Part shown: positions 1 through 11,648 of the stretch, piece by piece
Position numbering within the stretch: position 1 is the first letter of the stretch
Layout of the letters: each line of letters starts with the position of its first letter
Source: Bursaphelenchus xylophilus
Lineage: Eukaryota > Nematoda > Chromadorea > Rhabditida > Aphelenchoididae
Assembly (NCBI GenBank): GCA_904066235.2
Contig: CAJFCV020000002.1
Span: 5,642,001 to 5,706,000 of the forward strand
Reading direction: 5' to 3'
Length of the DNA: 64,000 nt
The notes under the pieces: generated by a model
Databases searched by the model: none
What the model was told of the DNA's origin: nothing
Seen by the model: the letters and a program-made list of their open reading frames with translations, nothing else
Made by a program: the position numbers and the translations under genes

Positions 1-562
1 AAGTAGTGCAACGAATGTCTGAATCCAGTGAGACTACGGGATCAGACAATAAAAAGGAGGAAGAGGTGGATCAGCAACAAGATCGACAAAGTGGAGCCTG
101 GACCGTGAACGAAATGCTACCGGTGATCCATGAAGAACGAGAAAAAGGCAGGAATTCTTCAAACTCAGCCGACAGCATCTGCTCCGACTCCAATCAGAAC
201 ACATTACGCAATGATTCCGGTAAGTTAGATAAATGGTTATTATCGTATTTGCAGAACTGAGATCAGGGTTGCCTGTGCTCGAACCAATCGATGAAGAAAG
301 TCGATCAGTGGGACCAAGTTCGTTGGACTCTCCCAACATGCTGACCTTGGACTCTAGATTCAGCAAATCACTTCCAAAACGTCCAGTAGACAATGAAGAA
401 AACCCCGAAAAGCAGGCAGACAGGTGTGAGACAGACACAAGAACAGCAAAAGAGAACGATCCCAGTCTGGAAGTTGATGATAATGAAGCAAACGCCCCTG
501 AAAAATATGCACCTAAGGATTCCGCAGATTTGGAAACAAATGAAAAAAGAAGGGAAGATTAA
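1..562 (+). CDS. C-terminal part of an unknown acidic protein (5' truncated)
   Basis: Two exons are visible, about 6-219 and 255-562. The intron 220-254 has a gtaag donor and a ttgcag acceptor, and the phase closes (g + aa gives Glu). The reading frame ends at a TAA at 560-562. The peptide is low-complexity and rich in Ser, Glu, Asp and Lys, with no recognisable domain, which is typical of a disordered tail. The ATG near position 6 need not be the start, because the frame may continue to the left of the window. No family assignment is possible. Confidence 0.5.
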
Positions 563-1165
563 AATCAGTGCATCAAAATACACGATACGACGGGTACTTT
601 CTAATTTGTAAGGCTAAGTAATAAAAAAACATGATATGTGCCAGATGTGTAGCAATCTCCGAAAAAATACATAACCAATTGGAAAGAGCTGTTATTACCT
701 ATTTTGGCTGCATAGAAAAACATAGGTCACATCAATTCCTAAAAGTTTTACCTCGCGCTTTGCAGGGCAGCCGAGATTTTCAACAATGCTTGCGGCTAAG
801 AGAGTACACGAAACGTGGGGACCGTTTTCTTGTCAGCGAAATTGGGCTTATTTTTTCACTGTAAGCATGCGCTCTTTTTTATATTATTTTCGGTTTAATT
901 TGCATACAGCCGGCTGTGCTACCCCAAATTTTCCGTTCTCGGATTCAAACTTCCTACATCCGGCAACCTCATCTTGCTTCCTGCACAAAGTCAGGGCGCA
1001 GCCTGTGCAAAAAAAATATAAAATTAGTCATCTATCAAAAATTTTTTTCCGAGCGATATTCTACATGAATTTTTGATTTTCTTTTGGTGTGCCATTGTTG
1101 TCACTTTCAAAAGGGTGTTTAAAGATGCAGAAAGTAAATTCTCGTATTTATTTCGACGTTATCGT
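563..1165. other. Intergenic stretch with a repeat fragment
   Basis: No gene seen. Positions 711-866 resemble the inner part of the repeat family at 14536-14984 and 15311-15612, sharing the words CTCGCGCTTTGC and GCCGAGAT. The rest is AT-rich sequence downstream of two converging genes. Confidence 0.5.
711..866. repeat. Degenerate copy of the CAGGGGAAGTACCCC repeat family
   Basis: Seen by eye: the order of words (atcaattcct, aaagttttacctcgcgctttgc, gccgagat, cttgcggctaagagag, cgtgggga) matches the interior of the copy at 15311-15612 and, inverted, the complete element at 14536-14984. The terminal repeats are not recognisable here, so this is a fragment. Confidence 0.55.
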
Positions 1166-2328
1166 TCAAAGTTTGATGTCGTTGCTATCAAATTCCACTG
1201 GGTTGACATTCGGGAAGGGGTAAGGACTTTCCTTAGAATTGGATGCAGTGGTCGAAGATCTAGCATCAGCGCTGGACTGAGTGCTGCTCTTGTCCTTTTG
1301 ATCTGCCTTTTTCTGGCTCTGGATGACTTCCCAATCATAAAGATCGGTGAAGGTTGTCTTGAGACGTGTCATGGTGGCCAGAAGTTTATCATAAATTAAT
1401 CTGTAATTCGGACGGTCTTCATAAGTTAGATTGCGGATATGGGTGAAAATGTCCAACCATTCTGAAGGACAGTGTTCAAGTAATTTCTCGTCGGTAATTT
1501 CTTGCTTCATTTTGGCAGTCTCTGGCTCCTAGGTTTTGTCATTTTAGGTAAAGGTTGACTTGCCTTCTTCCCGGTCCAAGGTAATTTGTCTGCTAATTCG
1601 ACCATGACATAGACTAGAAGTAGTTAATATTATGCTCTTCACATTTTTTACTCTTACCTAGTGCCCAAACATCGTCCCTGCGGCCTTGTTCTTGTCTTGA
1701 ATGGACTTGTGGAGAACAATATCGAGCCGTTCCTCTTAACAGAGCCTTTTCACGAGCTTTTCGATGTCTTGCCACTCCACCTTCCCATACGGCATAAGCG
1801 CGACACATTCCGAAATCGATCAAGAACACCATTCTCTTCTCCATTCCTTGTCGCCCGATCACCATATTGGAAGGTTTCACATCTCGATGTATATATCCGA
1901 CTTCATGGACTTGCTTAATGGCATATAATGCTTGAATGGCAATCTTGCACACACATCCATGAGTGAAGTTCTTGAGCTCGTAATCTTTTTTGATCTGGTT
2001 TAGATTCTTCCCATAGAGGGTCATTACAATATAGGAATACTGTTCTCGCTTTCCACAGTGGATAAGGCGGACCATGTGCTTTCGAAGTTGGAGTTGTTTG
2101 ATTACATTTGCTTCTTTCCTCAAGACTCCGTTTTCATCGTTAGCTTCAGTCTAAAATATTAATTTAAATATTGTTGTAGCAGAATCTCACCTTAAGAGCT
2201 GCCTTAATCTTTTTGTTTTCGACGTCATGGACGCGGTAAACAACACCGCAGGCTCCTTCGCCGACTTTGGCCTCGACAACCCACTTTTTGTTGACTGGCT
2301 TTCCGATATCCAGATCGTAAATATCCAT
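1166..2328 (-). CDS. Tau-tubulin kinase-like (CK1/TTBK family) protein kinase
   Basis: Predicted protein of 347 aa, exons (minus) 2328-2191, 2150-1658, 1613-1564 and 1528-1166. All phases close if the third intron (1529-1563, 35 nt) is read as GC-AG with the strong donor AAG|GCAAGT. Kinase signatures are present in order: glycine loop GEGACGVVYR, lysine in AALK, catalytic loop YIHRDVKPSNMVIG, DFG in LIDFGMCRAY, and an activation segment with LLRGTARYCSPQVH typical of the TTBK branch of CK1 kinases, which is strongly expanded in nematodes. The C-terminal 40 residues are Ser- and Lys-rich. All catalytic residues are retained, so activity is expected. The start was chosen at MDIYDLDIGKP because it directly precedes the kinase domain and leaves a short divergent spacer to the RhoGAP gene. 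Confidence 0.9.
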
Positions 2329-2407
2329 CCTTCGCGGCCGATCCAACCGTTTTCGTGGTAGTCCAATTAAAATTAATGAATTTTTTGTTTTAAGAAGCTT
2401 TCTTCCA
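2329..2407. promoter_or_regulatory. Short divergent promoter between kinase and RhoGAP genes
   Basis: Only 79 bp separate the two start codons, which face away from each other. Both genes must share or overlap their 5' control sequence, or one of the two starts is internal to a longer transcript. No TATA box is obvious. Confidence 0.5.
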
Positions 2408-3938
2408 ATGGAGGAATTCACGGAACAAGAAGATGGATTTGCTGACGATGATTTGTTATCTCCAGATGAAATTAAAGGTAAGTTTACATTCTTTGTGTAC
2501 ATTCTGTTTTTAGCTCTGAAGATATCGGATAATCGAGGCGAAGGGAATATGTCGAGATCATTCTTGGAGCGGGACAATTTTGAGAACGAACTTGGGATTG
2601 AAGTGGATGATCCGTTTGGGGAAGATTTTGGGGACATCCATCGGCATGAGATTGTGTCCGTGATTGGGGAAGGAGACCTGGTTAGTCGACCAGTCATTAT
2701 GATCTATGCATATCGGTTACCGTCGAACAAGAACTTTAATCATGAGAAATTTCTGAGGTAAGACATCTAAAAAATGTAACCTTTATTTGCTTATAGATAC
2801 TTAATGAAAACACTAGATCGAGTAGTAGATCTCGATTATACTATTGTCTACTTCCATTACGGCCTAAGAAGTCACAATAAACCGCCACTCAAATGGCTTG
2901 TGCAAACATATCAGATGTTAGATCGAAGATATAAAAAGAATCTGAAGGCCTTGTATCTTGTGCATCCTACCAGATTCATCAGAATTGCCTGGAAGATATT
3001 CCAACCGTTCATATCATACAAGTTTGAGAGGAAGGTCCATTATGTAAACTATGTTTATGAGCTGAAAACGGATTTAAGGGTCGCCAATCTGAATATTCCA
3101 CAACCAATCTTGGAGTGAGTTCAATATAAGCTTTTTTATTCTTGATTTTAGTCATGATGACAATCTCCGATCGTCACAGGTCCAATCGTCATCCGCCTCC
3201 TCATCACCCGTCCAGCCACCTCGGCCCACTCAACAGTTTGATGTGTCATTAGAATTGTAAGAAAACTATTCAATAATCTAAAATAATTTTAGTATTCTAA
3301 ACCACAACCCTGACTGTGATATTCCACCAATTGTGACAGATATATTGGACTTTCTTTATGAACACGGTCTTGATGTTGAAGGGATATTCAGAAGATCTGC
3401 CGAGATCTCAACGATACGAAATCTGCAGAATCGAATAAATAAAGGGGAGAAGATCGATTTCTTAAATGATCCGGAGTATAAAGGCCGAATTCAGAAAGCT
3501 GTTATCGATGCTTCTGTTCTCTTGAAGACCTTTTTCCGATCAATGGGAGAACCTGTGATTACAAATAATCTGTATGGAGAAGTTGTGAGGATAAGCAGTA
3601 AGTCAATCGTATGTTTTAAATTTGTTTACTATTTTATGCAAATTGCTGTTTGTTTCCTATTTTCAGATGTGGAGAAGGAGAAGAAAACAGAAGCAATAAA
3701 AGCCTTTGTCAAGAAATTACCCCGGGAAAACTTCGTTCTTCTCAAGGTCGTGTCGAAGTTCTTGACGAAAGTCGCCGAGAACAGCAAGGTAAATCTGATG
3801 GATGCCAACAATTTGAGTGTTGTATTTGGCCCGAATTTCACTTGGCCCACAGATCAACAAGTACCGATCAACCAATTACACAACTTAAATAACTTCTGTT
3901 ACAAATTGATAACAGAATACGATCAGATCTTCGAGTGA
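2408..3938 (+). CDS. rga-1: p50RhoGAP-like protein (Sec14/CRAL-TRIO plus RhoGAP)
   Basis: Exons 2408-2477, 2514-2757, 2797-3114, 3152-3256, 3293-3597 and 3667-3938 give 437 aa, almost the length of human ARHGAP1 (439 aa). An acidic N-terminus is followed by a Sec14/CRAL-TRIO-like domain (about residues 60-210, with RPVIMIYAYRLP and ALYLVHPTRFIR). A Ser/Pro linker containing PPRP comes next, then a RhoGAP domain (about 245-437). In the RhoGAP domain GIFRRSAE carries the arginine finger (first Arg of the GxxRxS-like motif), and NLMDANNLSVVFGPN is the conserved Asn-rich helix. By family it should stimulate GTP hydrolysis by Rho/Cdc42 GTPases, with the Sec14 part giving membrane or autoinhibitory control. 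Introns are 35-70 nt. Confidence 0.93.
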
Positions 3939-5083
3939 TTACTCTTGTTTATTTGGGTGGTAGTATGCCTTACGATAAGTACGGTATTTTGTTTTGCTTT
4001 TATCTTTGCCTGTTTCTACCCTAAGAATCTGTGATATTATGAATACGTAAAGAATATCTCTAAGATGAAATTAAAGGAAGTCTTATTTTTGCTCGGGCTG
4101 AGTGTCAAATTTGAATTGCGGGAGAGGTCGTCGCTCAATTTCACGCTAAAGACGGCGTGACCCGAGGCCCATTCGAAGCGGGCCGTCCTTTCCTCGCTCA
4201 TTATAGTACTGGCTTCTAAACAGCTGCAAGAAGTATGTATTTAAAAATTGCGGAAGTGCCGAAAGCTGCTCAAGTCTATAGTTTCGGTCTGCCCGTCTCT
4301 GCTTCGGACATTACATGGGAATGACGGTAGAAGTATAATTGTCCCCAGATTTCCCTCATATTATCATTCACTGGCTTCTTCCCGTCCCCTCTTCCCTCGT
4401 TAATTAATTTTGAATAGAAACCCCAAGAAATGTTGTCCCAGACATGAGCTTGTGTTTAGTTTAGGGTGGGCGGAGTCGGGCCTTCAACTGACTTACAACA
4501 ATGTGGATAGTTGCCAGATGGCGGACACTCCGAGAACGGCCATCCGACGCAACCCGGAGGGTCTTTTATGGTGGGAGGAGGATTAATGACCGGATGAAGA
4601 AACACACGGCCTCAGAACGACGACGAAATTTGGAACGGTGGGTTCAGATCTGGACTGGATTGGTACTAATTAAGGCTAATTGGACGTCTGAGATCCCAAC
4701 TCGGGGCCATAAACAGTTTGGCTCCGAAAATGTTTTTGTCTTGCCTTCCGGCTAAAGTAATTGTGGAGCCGGAGATCCGGGCTCAAAAACTTTCACACAT
4801 AATTTATGACTCTGCAAGGTCGTCTCCGAAGCGACATATTGTTGCATAACGAAATAATAGTTTATAATTAATAGTTTTAATAAAAGGCATAGCTGGCCTA
4901 GGGGGGTTTCTACCGTTTATTATAAAGTAGTCCAATTTCAGACAATATGGACCAATTGAGTTCCATTGTCGTTTTGGAAGTCGTTTTTTGTCATCCTTGT
5001 ACTGGGGATTCCGCCGTCTTCATTACTTCTTCTGTTTTTATGACAATGGTGGGTGCTAAAGCCAATCATTTGTCAACTTCCAG
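3939..5083. other. Intergenic stretch, no convincing gene
   Basis: An 84-codon open frame at 4501-4755 has no domain and no matching splice sites. The stretch should contain the promoter and the missing first exon of the EF-hand gene that follows. A GGAGCCGGAG word near 4765 is shared with about 12815-12925. Confidence 0.4.
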
Positions 5084-6176
5084 ATGTCGAGGTTGATTTG
5101 GAAGACCTTCTGACCAACCCATTCAACACCCAGCCGCCCTCCTTGGACGATTTGCAACGACTTACCGGGTTCAGGAAGGAATGGATTATGTTTGTTTATC
5201 GTAATTTCAAACAGGTTCGTAACAAAGTTTCAAAATTTCAAAACGTGGAAAGTTTATTCGAGAGCTTGACATAGTTTCAAGACCTGCTCTTGTTGGAGGT
5301 CAATACTTTCGAGTTTTTTTCTTACATTAAATTCCAGCAATGTTCCCGATAATATCGAGATAAAGATTAGAACATCTCAATGATCCAAGACAAACCTTAC
5401 AATGACGAGAGGTATCGAATATTTCATTTCACGCTCTGAAACAATAGCTTCTATGAATCCACCTTTTTATCCTTATTTATGTAGATCTCCTCCAACGGCA
5501 GAATGTCCCAGAATCAATGGAGACAGGTATTCAGGCTAATTTATAAGGGAACCACTGATTACGACTTCGCTGACCGACTTTTTAACACGATTGTGGGCTC
5601 TCGGTCCCATCGAATGATCACATTCGAAGATCTGATTGTTTGTATATTTGATTTGACACAATCATTCCAAAACAATGATTATATTGATGACTCGGTACCT
5701 TCTACTACAAAAGCGCAATTTACGTTTAATTTAATGCAGCCGGACCAAAAGGTATGAGTTTTAATGGTATTTTATAAAGACGTCTTGCAGAATCGGGTTG
5801 ATCTTGCCGGATTCACAAAATACGTTCAATGTATATACAGTTTGAATGCATCTCTCAAAGGATCGGCTGCTTCTGGAGATGCTGCCACTCTGGGAATAAT
5901 CAGTGGAAGCACCCATGGATCTCAGTACTATGGTGACCGGGTTAAGAAAGAGACAATTCAGCCATGGGTTCAAAGCATGGCCAGGCAACAGTTTAAAGTA
6001 AGCTTTATTAGATCGTTTTATAATTTTGCTACTACAAACAGAAGTCATCGTTTTAGTACTTGGATGCAGACAATGATGGGTACATAACCTTAACAGATAT
6101 ACAGAGAATGTTCAACGACCGAGAAGATGTCTACAGAAGCCTCATTCTGATGAAAGAATCTCAAATTTGTGATTAA
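5084..6176 (+). CDS. Neuronal calcium sensor-type EF-hand protein (5' exon not found)
   Basis: Exons 5084-5214, 5485-5751, 5791-5997 and 6057-6176 join in phase and end at a TAA. An AATAAA at 6196-6201 lies 20 nt beyond the stop. The order of the protein is like recoverin/NCS/KChIP proteins: an acidic start with LTGFRKEWIMFVYRNFKQ, then SSNGRMSQNQW and MITFEDLIVCIFDL, and finally a well-formed last EF loop DADNDGYITLTD. Earlier loops are degenerate; one carries a long Gly/Ser insert (GSAASGDAATLG region). Position 12 of the good loop is Asp rather than Glu, which usually weakens or alters Ca2+/Mg2+ preference. The first exon needs a phase-1 donor upstream; none was clear, so the N-terminus is missing. 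Confidence 0.75.
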
Positions 6177-7910
6177 TATTCATTTTTATATTGATAATAA
6201 AGTACCTTCCAAGGCCGAGTAAACTTGTTCTGTTTTCTTTTGGTTTGACCTACGGCCAGAGAAACAGAGAAAAATCCGCGAATCAAATGAGAAACCACAC
6301 TCTCTCACTGTTTTTTCTCCCCATTTCTTTTCCGATGCGTTCTCTTTTCCCGCCGAAAAGAGCGAAAACAGGGTGGCTATGATGAGCTGTGGTTGGTCCG
6401 TGTTACTGATTGGTTAGTGATCTTAACTCAACCCTCTGAGCCTGTCAATTGGAAAATGTGATGTTCCTTGACATTGATGCACATCAGATACAAATCTTTT
6501 TGACTGAAAAGTATAATTCGGAGGTTCTCTTACCACTATTTATATCGGTCCGCATAAAAAATGTCCAGGGTGTTCCGAGAAATTCCGCGGAAATTTTTTG
6601 TCGCGCTCAGTCAATCCAAAAAATTGTTTTTGCAGGATAAAGAAGAAGATAGGCGGTTTTTTGCATAAGAAAGTAATTTTCTCCGCCAACGCGGAAAGCA
6701 CTGTATTCGGCGGAGACTTTTGGGGACTTTTTTGGTCATCACACGGATTTATAACGCTTTATTGTGACACGGAGACATCCGGAAAGTCTTCAAATTCTTT
6801 GCACAATGGATCAGAAGGCCTGCTACAACGCTATGCGATCCCATTTAGCGATTGTGCTGCAACACCGATGAAGTCGGAGGGCACCGTGCGGATGTTTGAA
6901 ACAGCAGGGCACGTCGTTCTTTCGTAAAAACCCTAAATCGAGTAATTGTAAAAAAATCAAAAAATTACAACTTTTTAGTACTAATCAAGAAAAAAGTAAC
7001 GTTCAGAAAAAATGAACATGATGTTTGAAATCTACTCCATCGATTACCCTAAGTTCGACACAATTATACAGGGAAAATATTTTTAAGTTTCCCCAATTGT
7101 CTTTTCCCCCCACAATCGTCGCTCCCGTTCTCTTTATATCTGTCATTATGCTGCATTATAGTACAACGACAGATATAAAGGGATATGATAACGTCGTATC
7201 ATCGATGGCAGGCGTGGAAGCATGGATTTGTTAACAATCCTTATTGGCGATTATTACCTGTCGGGTTGACATTTAGTGATCAAGTCGTCTTCAATAATCA
7301 ATTGTTGAAACGTGTGGAGGCCCGTTTCAAGTTTTCTTCGGCACATCTTGATGGAGGTGGGGCTCGGCCGGGTTTGGCCCGGTAGTGTATTCTAATGTAA
7401 CAATAATTGGTATGAGCTTGACAAAATCTCCCAAAATTTTAAAACCCTATTAAAAAGTGTAATAAATATATGAAATCTTTGATTTCATCATCAATTGGTG
7501 CATTTGCTAAACATTTCCATCGAATTCCTTCCTGTTTAGTTATACGATTTTTAAGCTGTCTAGCAGAACTTGAAGATACTTGGGTCGTATTGGAGTTAGA
7601 GTGAAAGGCTTCTTGCTCCGGTGCTTCATAGTGGATTGTTGGAAAATTTACCCAATATCTGACAACACTTCGATAATTTATTAGATCGGATTTTCTTTGT
7701 TCTCTTTGCGGCCATGGATTGAAGCCATCTTCAATTTTCAAGTGTAGTAGGATCTTCTTACATCTTTTCTCTTCTGTCCGGAGGCGATGTCCGGTTTACG
7801 ATCCGTTCGGGGGCTCTTCATCCTTATCCGCGGTAATTGTTGCGTTATCCCTCTCGAATGCAGTATACTCTTCCTCTAATCTATTTATTTCTAGCTGGTG
7901 GAAGAACGGT
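6177..7910. other. Intergenic stretch, no convincing gene
   Basis: Several short open frames (6191-6382, 6598-6927 on +, 7439-7741 on -) show no domain. The minus frame 7439-7741 could be a single exon but lacks support. A short GGCCGGG/GGCCCGG motif at 7365-7382 recalls the GGGCC arrays of the hAT-like element at 10866-11357. Confidence 0.35.
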
Positions 7911-8541
7911 ATGCACTCATGTGCGTGTCTCACATTAACTATGTTACTTCTTTTTATCACAGTGAGTTTACGTTTCTAGTTTCTAAAATATAATGTTTTA
8001 GGTAACAGTTGAAGCAGAAAACGGAATCTTGGCATCGAGTGTGGACATGAGACATCCCTGCCTGCACAAGCGGAATAAGTAAGTTGTTTTTCGTCCGTCT
8101 TGAAGAGTGTTAAATTCCCAAGGAATAATTAATATTACTTACCGGTTTTGTTTTAGGAACAGCATCCGTTGTAAAGAACGATGTCCATCTGGATGGACGG
8201 GAGAAGGTTGTTTGTTCCCAATCTGTCCTGGAGGTTGTGGAGAATCCGGGGAATGCATAAATCCTGGATATTGCAGATGTGATGGCTTCTACAGTTTTCT
8301 CGGGTGCACCGACAAACCAACTGTGGCAGAGGTTTTACACGAGGTAAGCCGGATTTTACTGCTGCAGTATTATTTTTTCAGTTTACACTTACTTTTTAAT
8401 TTTTAGAACTACTTCTACATTGGATTAATAGGCTCCGTAGCTGTGTCCTCATTCTTTTTCATTATCGTTGTCGTTCTTTATTGCCAGACGCGTTCTGTTG
8501 CTCCATCCGATGTTTCGAAGCCGGTCATTCAGGAAGTCTAG
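7911..8541 (+). CDS. Small EGF-like single-pass membrane protein
   Basis: Exons 7911-7961, 8002-8078, 8157-8343 and 8407-8541 give 149 aa with all phases closing. Residues 2-17 are a hydrophobic signal-peptide-like segment. A Cys-rich EGF-like core follows (C..C, SGWTGEGCLFPICPGGCGE, CINPGYCRCDGFYSF, GC), then a transmembrane helix (about 107-130, YIGLIGSVAV to VVVLYCQ) and a short cytoplasmic tail ending in QEV. The start was chosen because the ATG opens the hydrophobic segment; the frame is open a little further upstream, so a longer N-terminus is possible. An AATAAA is at 8707-8712. It is probably a cell-surface ligand- or Notch/EGF-type accessory protein, but the family was not recognised. 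Confidence 0.7.
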
Positions 8542-9027
8542 GGTTGTTATGTTTGTATATATATATATTGTTAAAGGCATAGAATGCCATGTTTCTAGTG
8601 ATCTTCTTTTGATTGTTTATTTTTTGTTTTGATTGCGCTAAGTGTAAATTGATCTTTGTTTTCTATTGCATAATTCTATCCTAATAACGGCACTCGACGG
8701 GTTCGCAATAAACGTTATTTCCTGCGGCTCGACAATTTTTTTGCAAAATTTTTGACGCGTTTTATTGATCCCAAGAATATCTACAAACTAAGTTGACACA
8801 ATGATGAAAAAAATGCAAATATGGAATGACGAATGCACGATCTGAAAAAAACCTCATAGGGATCTGTTAAGACCGGTAATCGAAACAAATAATTGAGATA
8901 GACGACATAAAACATCTTGTGTCAGACAAAGTAAAGAACAACAATAGTTAGGAGAGGAGAGACAACACGTTATGAGACCATCGCAGGGAATATACAACGG
9001 TTAATATGTTTTCTTGGCTATGAATTT
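8542..9027. other. Convergent intergenic stretch
   Basis: Holds the 3' ends of the EGF-like gene (+) and the PAIP1-like gene (-). It includes a short (TA)n run near 8560 and an AATAAA at 8707. No gene seen. Confidence 0.5.
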
Positions 9028-11648
9028 TCACCGGTTTGATCCGAAAGTGTCATCCAGAGTCACCTTTTCCAAGGCTTTTTCCGCAGCAGAGATGGCGGTT
9101 ATTTCAGTCTGATCCCGAAGGAATTGCTCGTAGAAGACGGCATCTTGACTATCAGATTCGTGGTCTTGGCAATTCTCTTCTAAGAAGGCCCATTCTTCTT
9201 CGCTGATCGGCTGTCCATCAGGTCCATACATTGTGACGTCGTTCTCAGGTGGTGGCGCAGGTTCTCCATATCCATCCTGAAATTGCTTGAATTGTAATAA
9301 AAAACGAGACGGGTCAATTAAACCTGATTACTTATTACACAAAACGAACTTACGAAGTCAGCTTGAACACCCCATTGTTTCTCCCTCAACGACTTCAATT
9401 GTCGTATGTTATGTTTCGCTGACTCGCTGATTGACCTTGAATTTCGGCTGATGAAATCGAGTTTATCGAAAATTTCGTTCAAGACCGCCGGGTCCTGGTC
9501 TTCTTCAATGTATCGACCGGTCAACTTCAGGACTTGAACTGCACTCTTTACAATGGAGTCAGTTATAGGGTCGAATTCCAAAAGGATGCGTATCAAGTCG
9601 ATTAGATACTGTCCTAAACGTGCTACTCGGACTCCATTCACTTCCGTTTTGTCGTAGAGTTCAGCTAAGAAAATGGAAAGAAACCCGACTTGATCTGCAT
9701 TCAGAGAAGTCAACCCCGCAGTCATCGTTTGGGTGATCTTCGGAATGATCATCTGCGAAGTAAAGTTTGGGAGATCACCATCAAGGGCTTTACACAGCCT
9801 TGAGAAATTATATTGGGAGTTTGGACATAAACAAGCCATTTCCACAATAACGGACGCTATCAATTCTATATCCGATGAAGGGAAATGGTTGCTTATACGA
9901 TGACGAACGGCATAACTCCAAACTTCATATTCGGATGGGTCAGTCACTAGTTGTTCAAGTCCAATTTGTACCTAAATTGAAAATAGAGTTGATTTTGTTA
10001 ACTTACTTCAACAATGGCTTTCCGATTCCGCGAACCCTGGATTCTCTCTAGTAATTCGTTACTCAAAGGATATTGGCTTATGCTCTCCTGGACTGGCTGC
10101 TGTTGCTGAGCGGACATTTGACCGTTTTGGACTCCGTTTTGAAGGTAGTAGCTTGAATTTAGACTAGTTTGAAGGTTCTAAAAACAATAATTGAGAAATT
10201 TATAAAAGAAAACTCACGGCTTGCGTGTTGTAGTTATAGACGGGCTGATTGTTATAATTCACAACTGCAACCGAATTGTTTTCGAACCGCCGAACCTGGG
10301 GATTGACTTGAGTGCGGTCAGCGTTGACAAAAGCGTTGGAAGAGGACTCCGGCGGCTGAAAATTTTAGAATTAAAAAGAGAATTTTGGAAAGCGCCCCCC
10401 GTTCTGACCTCACTCAATTCCTTCGCTGCACTGAGCAAAGAGAAACAGGAGATCAGGTCGGGAGTGCGCGTCAGAACCAAACTATTATAGTATAACATCC
10501 CAATCTTACATTCATGTACGACGCGTAGTTATGATATCCGCCATACTGAGGTTGGCTGTATTGAGGCGCAGTTCGAGTGATATCTCGCCGCGGATGAAAC
10601 TCCGCAGCATTCGGATTCAGACGCCGAGGCCCGGGATTCATCACACCAGTGGAATAATTGTTGATCATCGATTGGGCAAGGACAGCTAAAATCATGAATT
10701 GTAAGTAGTGAAAAAAATAAGAAAACCCCCAAAAACGAGTTGTGCCCGAGGAGACCATACAGACAGCCGGCCGTAGCCGTCATGGAAAGAGAAAAAAGCG
10801 GCACGTGGGGAGAGACATGACCCGAACAGTCGACGGGTCAAGTCTTCCTCTATATTTACAAACACCAGGGGTGGTCGGCGGGCCGGCCGGCCTCAAAAAT
10901 GGAAATTGACAAACGGGCCGGGCCCGTCACGGGCCGGGCCGGGCCGCGGGCCTGGGGTTTTTCCGGCCCGGCCCGGCCCGTCTAAAATACAATGCCAAAC
11001 CGTTGGCATTCATTGTTTTCGCGCCGGGAAAATTAATTGATGTTGTTATAGTTGCTGTTTCTCAAGTTCTAACACGTTTACAAGTCTATAGTTCCATTAT
11101 AGAACCACAAAACTATCACATTGATCCTTTACTAGCTAGATCAACGCCTTTTTTGCCTCAGTTTAGATCCCGAGCCTGGGCGCAGTTCGCAGAACCCTCT
11201 ATAGACGGGCCTGCACGGGCCGGGCCGGGCCGGGCCAGGCCCGTCACGGGCCGGGCCGGGCCTGGAAAAAGACTAGACGGGCCGGGCCGGGCCGGTGATT
11301 AGACGGGCCGGGCCGCGGGCCGAAAATCGGAAAAATAGGGTCTGCTGACCACCCCTGACAAACACTGTTCAAAGAACTACAAGATCATACAAGGCTTAAA
11401 AATAGCACGAAAATATGACAACCCTATGCACAAAATATTCTTCGCGGTATCAACAATATTCATAAAGTGGAGGCTAGTATTCATAAAGTGGTAGCCCAAA
11501 AGATCCCCAACTTACGTCCGGACTGCATGCACAGCCTGTTTTGGTAATAGTCATTGTATGGCATAGGACTAGATTGGACACCGTAAGGACCACTGGAGGG
11601 ATTGGAGTTAAATTGGGGCTGGTTGTAATGGCTGTATCGATCAGACAT
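9028..11648 (-). CDS. PAIP1-like poly(A)-binding-protein-interacting protein (MIF4G)
   Basis: Exons (minus) 11648-11516, 10685-10510, 10355-10218, 10177-10007, 9971-9354 and 9276-9028 give 494 aa, close to human PAIP1. The N-terminal half is low-complexity (Asn, Gln, Pro, Tyr). A long helical MIF4G-like domain follows in the exon 9971-9354, with LIASVIVEMACLCPNSQYNF, FLSIFLAELYDK and LGQYLIDLIRILLEFDP. The tail MYGPDGQPISEEEWAFLEEN is followed by an acidic stretch, as in PAIP1. By family it binds PABP and eIF4A/eIF3 and promotes translation. The first intron (10686-11515, 830 nt) is far longer than the others because a hAT-like element is inserted in it. The start MSDRYSHYNQ was preferred over an in-frame ATG five codons upstream. 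Confidence 0.85.
10858..11365. mobile_element. hAT-like MITE with GGGCC arrays and 8-bp target duplication
   Basis: Element 10866-11357 (492 bp) starts CAGGGGTGGTC and ends GACCACCCCTG, a perfect 11-bp terminal inverted repeat of hAT type. It is flanked by identical 8-bp direct repeats ACAAACAC at 10858-10865 and 11358-11365, the hallmark of hAT transposition. Both subterminal regions are filled with ACGGGCCGGGCC-type words in opposite orientations. No transposase frame is present, so it is non-autonomous. It lies in intron 1 of the PAIP1-like gene, and the intact duplication suggests a fairly recent insertion. Confidence 0.92.

Noticed and set aside
1500..1570. Apparent frameshift in the TTBK-like kinase
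   Set aside because: Resolved by a GC-AG intron with a consensus AG|GCAAGT donor.
4501..4755. 84-codon open frame on +
   Set aside because: No domain; no in-phase link to the following EF-hand exons.
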